Assembly: GCF_000512585.2 (NCBI RefSeq)
Contig: NC_089248.1
Coordinates: 930,001-994,000 of the forward strand
DNA length: 64,000 nucleotides
From: Kwoniella bestiolae CBS 10118
Lineage: Eukaryota > Basidiomycota > Tremellomycetes > Tremellales > Cryptococcaceae
Direction of reading: 5' to 3'
Below the pieces are notes generated by a model, which saw nothing but the letters and a program-made list of their open reading frames with translations, made no database searches and had not been told where the DNA came from. Of the stretch, positions 9,928 through 21,425 are shown in pieces; the stretch's first letter is position 1; every line of letters begins with the position of its first letter. A program made the translations under genes and the position numbers.

Positions 9928-11906
9928 ATGCGGCGCTCGTCCTCATCATCCTTCTTCAAGCCCTTACCCCTATCCTTCAAGACCCCTCGATCAACTTCCC
10001 CACCTCCCTTGCCCCACTCCCACACACATATACGGCATCGCCCGTTGCTCAATCATGAGAACAGACTCCCACTCATAACCACCCTCGTCGTCGGATTGTT
10101 ATTCCTACTATCCCTATTCTCCCATCCAGATTCCTCAATATCACATAAATTTCAAATACCCGGTTTACTTCCCTCCAAACCCCACTCTACAATACACATC
10201 GCCGACCCGATGTTATCACAGCGTATCAACGCCACCTACTCAGACTACCTGCACCACTGTCCCAACGGGGCTTCACCCATTTGCTCTGATCCCTCGCTTA
10301 CACCCTCTCAGAAGAAAAGGTATACTGGTCTCAAAAAACAGGGGAAGTTTCTGCTGGTAACCAATACGAGACAGATCCAGGATCACTTACCGGATCTTCT
10401 AAACAGTATTATCGTCCTGATAGGATACCTAGGGAAAGATCAGCTGTACTTCTCCATCCTCGAAGGACCCTCATCGGACTGTACACCCCAAATCCTCAAT
10501 AACGTCCTCCTTCCCCTCCTCACCTCCCTTGGTGTACCAAGTAGTCAAATAGAAATCAGTACGGACGAACCCAAGATCAACTGGTCGAGTCATAATAGGA
10601 TAGAGAAAATTGCGGAACTTCGTAATAGGGCATTACAGCCCCTATGGCTCAACGCTCAATGGTCCAGGGAAATCACTGCTGTAGTATTTTTCAATGATGT
10701 GTATTTGAGTGCGGGGGATATACTGGAATTGGTGTTTCAGCATAAGAGGAATGGGGCAGGTATAACTACTGGGATGGATTGGTGGAAGAAAAAGCCGGAG
10801 TATTATTATGATATTTGGGTTGGGAGGACGGTGAGTGTTGTCGTATATATTTGGTATCTTCCCTTACCCCTTCAACCAATATTGTCTATCATATCCTCTC
10901 AACACGCAGCTTGAAACTAAATTTTATCCACAACTCATCTCATCAACATCTCTCTACTGTGATCACGATAATAAGTCCACCTGAAGTACATAGCTGATTC
11001 CAATGATGCACTGTAGATCGACTCAGGCGACCTATTTTACCCAATCGATAACCCCTGGTGGACCCCCTCTTCCGACCTGTTTCCAAACTCACCCCCCTCC
11101 AGGAGCAAATACCAAAACCTCTCCCCCTTCCAGGTCTTCTCATCGTGGAATGCCCTCGCCATTCTCTCGCCTGAACCATTCCTCCCTCCCTATAATGTAC
11201 GGTTCAGACGAGGGGATACGGCGAAGGGGGAATGCGCAGCTAGTGAATGTACGTTGATTGCTGGGGATTATTGGAGGGCCGGGTTTGGGAGGGTTATGGT
11301 CGTTCCTAGTGTTCAGGTGAGTATCTCCCATCTATATCTGGAGGTAGCCTTGGTCTCGTTGGTAGTTCTTTTTTTTTCGTCGTTAGGTTAGAGGTTGACC
11401 CCTGAGCCTGCTCTTATGGCATCGAGCGTGGATGATATCAGATGAAGACAGAGGAGATGCGGGGAAAGGGCGCAGCACTCGTCTTGCCTCTCTCTCTAGG
11501 TCTATGTAGGAATTACATTGAGTTGTTGCTGATACTCTGCTTTCAATTCTTTTGACAGCTCGCATACGAAAGAGACGTAGCGTCCGATACCATCTCCGAG
11601 CTGTCCAAGCAGAAGACACGACTAGGTTGGGTAGATGGTGTACCGCCCAAGAAATATGACGAGAAGATTGATTGGATTGACAAGTGAGTGAAGTGAACCC
11701 ATGTCCATATACTTCGCAGCATTTCTATAGATCGCTCGTATATCGCTTTTTGGTATTTGGCAGAAAGGGGTTGGCGCTGATTCGTTCGTTCGGCTTCTCA
11801 CAGACCACCCGACAAAGTCCGGTGTCATCCCTGGCCTGAGGTCAATGGATTAAGTGCGAATGTGTGGGAAGAAACTAGATGGGTTGATCCGTATTTAAGG
11901 GAATAG
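9928..11906 (+). CDS. CMT1/CAP59-family glycosyltransferase (alpha-1,3-mannosyltransferase type)
   Basis: Type II Golgi membrane protein of the CAP59/CMT1 family (Pfam CAP59_mtransfer), which in Cryptococcus includes an alpha-1,3-mannosyltransferase and the capsule protein Cap59. Four exons (9928-10830, 11017-11316, 11559-11683, 11804-11906) give 476 aa. A basic Ser/Pro-rich cytosolic tail (about 50 residues) precedes a signal anchor (LITTLVVGLLFLLSLF, about residues 49-64). The catalytic region follows: KQGKFLLVTNTRQIQDHLPD, an FNDVYLSAGDILEL motif matching the family's acidic metal/nucleotide-sugar site, and ITTGMDWW...YYDIWVGRT. Later exons give IDSGDLFYPIDNPWW, SSWNALAILSPEPFL, the cysteine-containing CTLIAGDYWRAGFGRVMVVPSVQ region, then the C-terminal KVRCHPWPEVNGLS. 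Family membership is firm. Which paralogue and which acceptor glycan cannot be said. Confidence 0.9.
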
Positions 11907-12159
11907 TCTCGTGTTTACTCTCAGGTAGATGGTCATATTTGTAACGATACGTACGAAACGGATGAAAACAATTAGAAGAAGCAGATCATACAATGTTCAT
12001 TCATTTCGATCATTTGACATACCGTACATCCAAATAATGATGCGAATTGGATCAAACCAAGACAAGTCCCTCAAAGAGTCCCCATTGAAACACAGCCAAT
12101 ACGCGTACGCAATCCCACAAGATACACCACATTTGCTTCTCAAATCAAACACTTGACCC

Positions 12160-13869
12160 TTACCGCCGTCGCTTATAAGCTCTATCATCCTCCTTCAGCC
12201 CATTCCGATTCCCAGATGGTCCAGAGGGTATACCCCTCCCACTCCCATTACCATTCCCATTAGACCTCTCCCTATCCCTGTTCGAAGGGACACCACCCCT
12301 ATTAGACGGATGAGCATCATATCTCCTCGCTCCACCTTCCCCATTCCGCTTATCATCTCTCCGAGAATGACTATGACTATGACTACTTCCCTCCCTCTGC
12401 TCTCTCTCCCGATCACGATCGCGATGTGAGGGTCGAGTAGGCGTGGATGCATTGGACGATATGGAATGTTTGGAAGGTACGTTCAGCGTTGATGAGGGGA
12501 TGGGGATGGGACCGAAATGGGATTTGTAGGTTGATAGTTCTGTGCGGAGTGATTCGACGAGGGAGAGATGATGGGTTAGGTCGGAGCTGATCGAGCACGA
12601 AGATAGATAAGTCACATGGGTTAGCTGAGCATTCTGGAGTGTTGGCGCATGTCCGATATGGACATGCGAGAGAGATGATCACATCGAAAGCGACTCGAAC
12701 TTACTCCAAAGAAGATATCACATTTCTAGAATCTGCAGCATATCGTACCAACAAATCAGTATACTCCATGGAATTCACATGATCTGCCCATGCTCATGCT
12801 CATGAAGACACACCACGCGACTCACCCTCCAAAACCTTCTCCAACCCCTCCTTCCTCCCCGACTCAAGGATCATCTCCCCCAACTCTTCGTTCTCCCTCA
12901 CGAGCTCTTTGACCCGATCCAGCACTTTTTCCAGATCGATCTGGCTCAATCCGACACTCTTTTCCGTATCCTCCTTCCCTGAAGCTACTACAGACGGACT
13001 GGGCGGGTTCTGCGTGCCTGCACCTGTACCTACACCGAGACTCGGACTAGGTATCATATCAACATCTAACGTAACTTTTGACGAGCTCGCCCCCGTTGAC
13101 ATCGGTGGTGCCGTTGCGGTAGGTATGGGCAGAGGGGAAGGTACGATAGGATTTTGAGAGGGTTTGATAGTCCCTCTCGAGGGGGGATTGGGACCTAGGA
13201 AGGTATAGCGGAGTGCTTGGTTGTCTTTTGTCAGTTCGGATATGTGGGTGCGGAGTATGGACAGGACTGGAATGAGTGAGGGGGGGATTACGACTGGTTC
13301 GTTGGAGCTGTTGGACTGGGAAGTAGGATTAGGAGTGGATATGGGTGCGAGTACGGGGACGGTAGGATTGGGGGGAGGGGGTTCTTGCGCTTTCAGTAAG
13401 GTTATTTCGGCCTGTATAAGTGAAAGTGTGGAGCTTTAGCTATTATTGAATAAGTACATAAATGGAGGGATCCAAGAATTGTATGAGCAGAAATCAATCG
13501 AATAGGTAATGTCTAACCCACCATGAGAACATCCCTCTCTTTCTCCAAATCCATCACCCTCTTACCCAATCTTACCTCGTTGGCACTGGGTATAGCCTTT
13601 TCATCGATATTCAGGCGTGCGTTGATATCCGGTAACTTGGATGAAGAAGGCTTTTCGGGACTGCTGTACTGGGAAGATTGGACTGAACGTCAGCTTGCTT
13701 CCGGATGAGCATATAGCTGATACTCACTTCGGCATCAAGATCTGTCGAGTAGTAATAACAAGCACGAAAGTCAGGTTAGCTTGATGAGCCAGCTTATAAT
13801 ACTGGGAATACCGGTGTGAGGCCGCTTACCGCCTGAGTCCCTCAAGAGATCCTCGAAATCCTCGTCCAT
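12160..13869 (-). CDS. WTAP/Mum2-like coiled-coil protein (candidate m6A writer subunit)
   Basis: Exon 1 starts at ATG 13869 (MDEDFEDLLRDSGG). Later exons encode a coiled coil (RLGKRVMDLEKERDVLM, EITLLKAQ), a long Pro/Ser-rich linker, then a second coiled coil. That second coil has the block RENEELGEMILESGRKEGLE, followed in the next exons by SRNVISSLE and LVESLRTELSTYKSHFG. The ENEELG...SGR...LE pattern is what I know from the WTAP/Mum2p/FL(2)D family, the adaptor of the mRNA N6-methyladenosine methyltransferase complex. The C-terminal quarter is basic and SR/RD-like (RDRDREREQREG, SHSHSHSRRDDKR) and ends YKRRR, suggesting nuclear location and RNA-linked work. Family call is by motif memory, so moderate. 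A generic coiled-coil nuclear protein is the alternative. About five introns. Confidence 0.6.
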
Positions 13870-13961
13870 CTTATCTCTTCCCTCTGTTGATATCTCAGCG
13901 CATGAGCGTGATAAGATAGACACAGTTTGCTTGTATGAGAGATAACATGAGAGATGCTCAT

Positions 13962-13988
13962 GAATCAAGAATCAAGAATCAAGAATCA
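13962..13988. repeat. 7-bp tandem repeat
   Basis: Three perfect GAATCAA copies followed by a fourth degenerate copy (GAATCAT). Confidence 0.8.
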
Positions 13989-14148
13989 TTCATTACATAC
14001 AGAGATGCGAGTACGCACAGACACTCACACCCCTTCGAGCCACGTGTAGGTGTGTGGAGACCCGCAATATCTGATTATCCTCCACTCGCAAGATCCACTT
14101 GACTCTTGACTCGAGATGATGGGCAATCATCTCAACATTCAGATGCAT

Positions 14149-14170
14149 CTCAGCTCAGCTCAGCTCAGCT
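14149..14170. repeat. 5-bp tandem repeat (CAGCT)n
   Basis: CT followed by four CAGCT units, 65-87 nt upstream of the ATG at 14236. Confidence 0.8.
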
Positions 14171-14235
14171 TCGTACCTTGCTTTGTATGGACATTGGGAA
14201 GTGACTTTCCCCTTACAGACAGGAAGAACAGAAAC

Positions 14236-15259
14236 ATGAAGATCTACGCTATCGAAATCCCCACCCAGTCAATTCCAGAGGGGGTGAGTCCGGTGTTCCC
14301 TGATATACCCAACTTTAAAATCATATAACATCGCAAACGAAGCTTTACTGATCCAGGCCCCCTCACATAGACATTCAACAAGCTCCTCCTGTTAATGGAA
14401 CCTCAAGGTCGTGATCGAATCAAGCGATTCAGGCTATGGGACGACTCCCTGCGTTCGCTCGTAGCTAGGCTGAGCATGACTTGGTATCTCCATACCAGCG
14501 GGTTGTTGGTAAATGACGAGTTACCGACGTTTGGAAGGAAGGGGAAGGGGAAACCTATTTTGGTTAGTACCTCTTTCACCTCCTCATCTTCCACATCCCA
14601 TACCATATGACATGTATCCGTCATACCTCCACGATCACATCCCATTGTATTCACCACCTCACATCACTAATTACACAAAATCAATTTAGTCCACTCCCAT
14701 CCCACACCCCCCACTGGAATTTAACAACACCCATGAATCCCACTTTATCCTCCTCTCCATCCTCCGTTCGCACTCCCCCCTAGCGTGCGTGGGAATAGAC
14801 ATCATGTCCCCCGGTCCCGACCCCCTAGAGACTCAGGAAGGAATTTCGTACCAGCTCACCACGAGGGAGAAACTAAGCCTAGCAGGAAAGATGACCGACG
14901 AAGAGCGGAATAAAAGATTAATGAATCTCTGGACGCTGAAAGAGGGATATACAAAGGCAGTAGGCGAGGGAATAACTTTCGGGTTGGAGCGGATCGAAGT
15001 GATTTTAGATGATTATGGAGATGTGCAGGGAGTGAAGATAGATGGGAAGGATTCGGAGGAGATCGGGTGGGAGTATAGGTTGGGATGGGTGGGGGAGTGT
15101 AGATGGGCGGTTTGGTGGAGGGGCGATGACGCTGAGGATGGGTTGCAGAGTGGAGGACAGGGGGAAGGTGGGGTAGTGCATGTAGGATGGGAGGAGTTTG
15201 AGAAGCCTTTGTTGGACTTAGTAGATAAGCTTGGACTGGACAAGGATGGTCAGATATGA
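14236..15259 (+). CDS. 4'-phosphopantetheinyl transferase (Sfp/Lys5/NpgA type)
   Basis: Transfers the phosphopantetheine arm of coenzyme A to a carrier-protein serine. In fungi this type activates aminoadipate reductase (lysine synthesis) and polyketide/nonribosomal synthases. Three exons: MKIYAIEIPTQSIPEG (14236-14283), TFNKLLLLMEPQ...KGKGKPIL, and STPIPHPPLEF... to the stop; joins are in phase 0. Signature motifs are CVGIDIMSPG (Mg2+-binding Asp of the GxD motif) and LWTLKEGYTKAVGEGITFGL (the WxxKEAxxKAxG-like catalytic motif, here WTLKEGYTKAVG). A Lys-Phe-Pro-type FGRKGKGKPIL segment sits upstream, as in Sfp enzymes. Cytosolic, no targeting signal. Assignment of the superfamily is firm. 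Which carrier proteins it serves is inference. Confidence 0.9.
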
Positions 15260-15610
15260 CATGGCATATCCTCCCCTGGTTGGAATGATGTATACATAAA
15301 TTTAATAGCCTCATTGTAGAACTACGATCCATCTCACGATAACGATAAGGTGCTACACTCCTATTGCACCTGTGGCATGAGCATCTCAAGCCAGAGGTCC
15401 AATACCATATGTTGGACCCGTGCGCCTGGTGTATCTTCAGTCTATACATCCGCAATATCAGATCAAACCAGACCATATAACTCACACTTCTAAAAGATAC
15501 AGAACAAAACGTATATACAAATCTCTACCAATAATAAAACTATCGTGACTATGCCCCTTACCAGATATAGTCAACTCCCAAATCCTCCACAACTCACGCA
15601 GCGAGAACAG
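15260..15610. other. Convergent intergenic, 3' UTRs
   Basis: 351 bp between convergent stops. No gene or RNA structure recognised. Confidence 0.4.
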
Positions 15611-18600
15611 CTAATGCATCCCACTAGCAGCCTCCAGTATCCGAACCACATCGCCCCTCTCAGCGTCCTCCTTCAGCCCACTCCCACTGATCTTCAAGAC
15701 CTGTTCATGCGGATTAGAACCCCTCAGGATCTTTTCGGATTCTTCGTGGTTGAATAAATTGGAATTGAGGTATTTTTGGACGCTACGACGATTATGAAAA
15801 GTAGATGATCAGTTCCTATCACCTTCCAAACTCCACATCGTTGAGGCGCACGGTATCATGATAAGACGGGAACACTCACAAGTCCCCATCGATCCAACCC
15901 GCCGTGTCCCTCTTAACCAACTCATTACCCCCCTTCCTCCAATCTTTCCATTGAACCCCTCCAGGACCTTTCCAGTACTTGTCCATATTCCTCTGAAGAT
16001 CATCTAACGTCTTGGTAGCTGCTGGTGTGAGTTCGCCTATGATTCCCAACCTTCCAGTGGAAGTTGCGAATAATTGGTTGGGAACCAGTACGTCTGAAGA
16101 GGAAGTTGGCGGGGCTAGTGATCCTAGGTACGGATAGTATATGTAAGCTGAGGTCACAATGACTAAGGGGCGTACACAACTTACCAGGTACGAAGCGCGC
16201 GATCTCCTCGTGTAAGCCAAAGGTCGCTGCTGGTTCGATACCTTCTTTCAGTCTGAACGTGAGGATATTGGAGTAGCCCTATAGTCAAAGGAGTAGAGAA
16301 TCAGCCTTGTAGTTCCCTTCTTCCTTTCTCGTCGTCTGGTCAAAGAAGCACCATAACTTTATATAAGAGATGATGGACAGAGATATACCTCAAGACAAAG
16401 ATATTCGAACACCGATTTGCGAAGAGATATAAAATGGGGAAGAGTACGTAACGAAGTTATTAGATACGACGAAAAGTAGATGACCGCAACTCACATCACC
16501 AACGACAACCCCCTCCCCACCATCCCTAACCCTCCCCATCGCGCTAACCTGATGCGTAGCCATATCCCTCGTATCGTCATACACCTTGCCACTGCCCTCA
16601 TCGACACTAAGCACGATGATACTTCTCATCCCATCTCCAAGGACCAGTCGATCTTCACCGTCAATATCTGATGGTACGACTGTAAGGTGGGAAGCTAAGA
16701 ATGCGGAGGAGAATGAGGATACTTCTGTGAGAGTAGGTGGATTGGGTGAGAGACGGTTGATCGTGACCTAGACATCATAAGGGAGTTAGCAATATCCTTA
16801 CACCACACTCAGTCCCACTGGGATTGATATTGTGCCTTTAATCACAAAAGCAGAAGGGCAGAAGGGTAAGGTCCGAGAAGTCCCGTACAAGAGGTGAATT
16901 TAATGTAAGATAAACGCCACTGACCTTACTTCCCGAAGCAACAGCCAAAAACCCATGCAAAACCTCCAAATCATATACCGGTCCCTCAACCATCTTCTCC
17001 ACAACAACTCTAAACTCCCACTCCTGACCATGCTCGTCCTTCTGGAGAATATCGAGTAACAACAATCTCCCTTGCTTTACGTTGATATAACTATCATCGT
17101 CATATTCGTTCGTCTCTTCCTCGTCGGAAGGGAGGATCGCCGTACCGGCACATAGATATTTCTTACCGTTAAGTAAGACGGCGCGGAGGGAGGTTATTTC
17201 TTCTCTGGATTTGAGGGGCATCTCGGCGAGGGCTACAAAATTCCATCAAGATAATCAGCTATCGGCCTATCTTAATCACGTATCCACGCTGCCCTTTCAG
17301 ACTCTGATCTCTTCATACAGCCCGTCCATATTTGTGTTCTGAGTGCCGTCTAGGATATATTCCGGACCAAGACGAAAGAGCGAAGCAAACTCACGAGTCA
17401 GAGTATTCGAATCCCTCAATTCCATCGAACTAATCTGCAAGACCTCTCCATTCTGACTATCCATAGTCCTCACTACCACCCCATCTACCAGCAAATCCTC
17501 ATTGTACGCTATCAACTTTGTAGCTGACCTATCGCCCAGATCGAGGGTCTGGACCGACAGTTTCTTGAGGGAGTTGATCTTGGTCAGTGAGATTCCCGTG
17601 GGTGAAGCTAGGACGAGTACTTCGCCGTATGTCGTTGAGTATACTGAGGTCGAAGATATTATGTCCTAGTGTGTGGTGTTGGAGTTAGCTCTCCTACTCT
17701 TTACTTATCCGAAATTCTGGAGAAATATATATATATTCAACTCGCGATGCAGATGCAGGGATCACTCACCTTCCTACTGACAGACGAAAAATCCACCCTA
17801 TCCCCACTCTCAAAAACCACCGACATCCTCTCGCTCAATCCCACAGCCACGACCCTATCATCCCCTACGACCGGACCAGTCGTCGGGCAAACAGTCAAAG
17901 GTCTATTACCCAACGAAGAAGATTTTCTAGATTTGACAGATACCTGTCCATTATCGCCTGAAGGTTCGAGGTCGTATATAACCAGTGAACCATCGCTCAG
18001 TCCTGCCAAGAGCTGTATTCCACTTGTTGATGTCGATGTCGAACGAGCAGAAGATAGCTTGAGGTGCAAAGATGATGCAAAGTAAGCTTCTCGCATTATC
18101 GTTAGGGTGGTGATACCGGATTGGAGTTGGGTTAACGTGTATAGGAGTATTTCGTTCGTCCATGTACCGATAGCAAGAACGGGCGAAGGTAGAGTGGGTG
18201 ACTGGATGAGGGAAACAGATGATATTTCAGAGGACACATTGAAAGAGCTAGATACAAAATTCGTCAGCTATCGTCGTGATTGTGAACAGCTCAGCTAACT
18301 CACGCAACGAGGTCCAACCCATTTGGCGTAGCTTCGAAAAGGTTTACTTCACCACCTCTTTTAGCTGCAACTACCAACGACTCGTGAACTTGCGCAGCAA
18401 TGATTTCTGACTCCTTGTCCAAATCGACCGATCCGGCTGATAAACCAGAAGTGACATCTGACCATAGTGCGATGCTCGTGGGAGTAACTTGAACAAGTAT
18501 GTCAGCTCCAGGTAAAATACCAGCTGCCAGAGTGGGTGGCGAAGAGACTTGTTGAGCCGTTTCGATCAATGATATTTCCGGTTCCACCTGGAGGAGCAAG

Positions 18601-20870
18601 GTGGCTGATGACGTGGAGAGAAGGAGGCGAGATACTCTATTCTAGATGTCAGCTGATTGCTTTCTAAGGATACCAAGTCCGCGACCTACCCAGACGAGTC
18701 AGTAAGGGTAAATATCTTCTCTATACCCTCTATACCTCCTACATTGACGACTTCCTCTAGTCCCACACCACTTCGTACGATCCTTAGCGAGTTCGTATTT
18801 GATGCTCCAGATGAGATGACGAGGTGTGACTATGAGACATACACTCAGCTCCTTGTATCGGGTTACTGCAATCCAGATTTGAAATACATGCAACTTACCA
18901 AACCACCTCCTTCCTCCTTGACCGCGCAGAAATCTTTAACAGGAGCCACGTTCATCCACCTTTCCTTGACGTCAACATCCCCACGCCACTCATTACCTTC
19001 ATATTCCACTATGACCGTCCAAGATCCTTCTTCAGCTTCATCTCTGGCTTTTCCTTTCCCCTTCCTAGGGCCAGATGGCGAATTAGACGGCTGGGCTGTG
19101 TCAGGGGAAGGAAGTTGTAGCTTCACCAAGGACGAGTCTCCAGCAGCGGACGATAAGAAGAGGTAAGATCCGTCAAGGTAGGTCAAGGAAGATGGCGGTG
19201 ATGCCTGTACCGAGCCATACACGGTAAGCTAGACGTCCTTATGAGTGGTCGGTCAAGGTAGCCTACCGTTCCCATCTCCACCTTTCTTACTTTGACGGTC
19301 CCATTCTGTCCCGTAGCTCCCTCGAGTATCCCCTGATTCTTCTCGAATTCCCACCCGATAGCTGTAAGTCTACCACACTCATCTCCGATGATCGCACTTG
19401 CTCCGGTACCATGGGCCTCGAGTACACTTGCACTAAAGAATCAACTTCCACATCAGCTCTGTAGACCTGGGCAGTTATACGAAAGCTGACTAACGCTAAG
19501 ACTGTTCCAAACCCTTGTCTGACTCTCCAAACAGGCTTCAGCTCCCATCTATCGTTCGATGAGTCTCCGATAATACCCGCGCCTTTCGAGTTCATACTTG
19601 ATTTTCGTCGTTTATTAGTCGTACTGACCATTTCAGTCTGGGGTGATCTCCGCACATTCGCACCTCGTGGACTGGTCTGGGTGTTGGTTCCAGAGACAGC
19701 TGATAATCTTCTTAACGCTTTTGGTGATTGTTGCGTCAAGCTCAGGTTGTACAGCACGCTATGCTCATCGCCTATGACCAATAATGAATACTCGTTGGCA
19801 GTTCCTGAAGAGGATGGAATAGGTAGGACCCGCCTTGCGGCAGGACAAGAAAAGGGAATCGCGTTGAAATCCGTTTCCTCTGTTAAGGTTAGATTTGCAG
19901 AACGAGGTGAGATGACATCGACGGATTTTGATAAGTCGTTGAATGAGTGTGAAGCCACGGATAGCGTACGAGCTTGTAGTTGGAGGTCGGACGTGGCTGA
20001 TAGCCATAAAAACGAGACGATTGGTCCGGAAGAGGTTGGTGAGACGGGTAGGAAGGATAAGTGAAGTAGGTTGTGTTCTCGGATACTAGTCGCAGGGCAT
20101 CAGCAGCTGCTGTTTAATGATGTACGTTTCGGAAAGGAACCCTTACTTACTTGATATTGAAATTATCCTTAAATATCAACCTCTTCCCTTCATCTACCAT
20201 ATTCACATCTATTGTCGTACTTGCTCTCCTCTTCTTCGCTTCTCTGTCTTTCTCAATCTCCATCTCGATACATGATAGGACGCCGATCCAGAGGCTTACG
20301 AGCGCTACATTTTGATGAGCGATGACTGAGGTGAAAAACTCTGCTTGACGGAGTGAAGGCGTGGGTGGAGTGAGTTGGATCGAGGAGGTTACAATTAAGG
20401 AAGGTGAAGGAGAGGACGAGTACGTCAGGAGTAACAGATGTGCTGAGGGAGGAGCAAGAAGGACAAGGAGATGAGGTCGTGCGTCCTGAGTGACTAATAT
20501 CAGTATCGTATTCATGAAATAAGAAAAGTCGTCCACCATGTCTTCCTCCCGGGGAATGTCATATAATACAGCTTGATACCAATACCAATCGCGTCACTCA
20601 CCTCAACCTCTACTTTCTCGATCCCTACGATATTCCCCCATACTTCCAGTTCAGTCTGATACACCAGACCTTTCTGTTCCACATCCCATACTTCGATCCT
20701 ATCAGGTTTAGCAACTATGAGAGAAGTTGAATTTGGTCCAGTGAACTCGGGTACTTTGAGAGTATTGAGGATCGGTGTAGGAGTGAGTGCCTGTCGATGA
20801 TAGGTTAGTTGGGCTGATTGCGTTTTCCTTGCTTGTACATATGGCAACTTACTGAGGCTATGTACAGCAT
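15611..20870 (-). CDS. DDB1: DDB1, CUL4 ubiquitin-ligase adaptor (CPSF-A/WD propeller protein)
   Basis: Large triple beta-propeller adaptor of CUL4 ubiquitin ligases, acting in nucleotide excision repair and cell-cycle turnover. The start is a tiny exon (MLYIAS, ATG 20870) spliced to ALTPTPILNTLKVPE, then SLIVAKPDRIEVWDVEQKGL, matching the DDB1 N-terminal propeller. About fifteen exons follow, totalling very roughly 1,300 aa (human DDB1 is 1140). The C-terminal end is diagnostic of the CPSF-A domain. ATFGLHEEIARFVPG is followed by QLFATSTGRLGIIGELTP, then WRKGGNELVKRDTAGWIDGDL, then VQKYLNSNLFNHEE and a final helix ending EAASGMH, all in DDB1 order. The extra length comes from polar insertions, for example an SSGPRKGKGKARDEAEE-like loop and a KKRRASTTIDVN loop. 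The CPSF-A relatives Rse1 and Cft1 are less likely given the C-terminal match. Confidence 0.88.
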
Positions 20871-21425
20871 CTTGACTCTTGTTATTGCTCTGCTTGCACG
20901 ATACAGCTATCTCAGACTGCGCCTTGGTAGGATGAATCCATTCGAGATATATATCATAATCTTATCGATCGCGCATACGTCGTGAGCTGGTCACGACGAG
21001 AGAGGGAGTGATCATCTTCGCCGATAGCCGGGTGGAGGTTACTCGAAAGAATAAGTGAGGGGAGTGAAGAAGTGATGGAGGTGTAGTGTGTGGATGAGTC
21101 ACGTGATTTACACCAATACCCGGCAAAGGAATGTGACACTCAAGCGAAACTTGATTGATGGGGTTGGATATCATACCAATACTAGAGTACGGTCACAAGC
21201 GAAACCGGGGAGATTGGATCCATCCCATCACGAAAACAAGTATCAACTGTCAACCACCCCCATCTTACAGCTTATGCTTCTCAATTTCTCGTAAACACAT
21301 CTTCTTGTCTATATTAACATCCACCAAGCATTACGAGAACAGCACACCAAATCGAGCATCACGATAATCTTCAGTTCAAATACGAATGTCACACGAGTAA
21401 TCACAAAACATCCATCTATCTCACA
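20871..21425. promoter_or_regulatory. Divergent promoter (DDB1 / Zn2Cys6 factor) with E-box
   Basis: 555 bp between divergent starts. A GTCACGTGAT element (CACGTG at 21100-21105), the form bound by Cbf1-type bHLH factors, lies 230 nt upstream of DDB1. No gene is seen. Confidence 0.35.

Larger units (their letters stand above)
13870..14235. promoter_or_regulatory. Divergent promoter with short tandem repeats and an E-box
   Basis: 366 bp between the WTAP-like gene and the phosphopantetheinyl transferase gene. It contains a 7-bp tandem repeat (GAATCAA x3, 13962-13982, plus a partial copy), a CACGTG at 14041-14046 and a CTCAG/CAGCT 5-bp tandem repeat at 14149-14170. No gene is seen. Confidence 0.4.
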
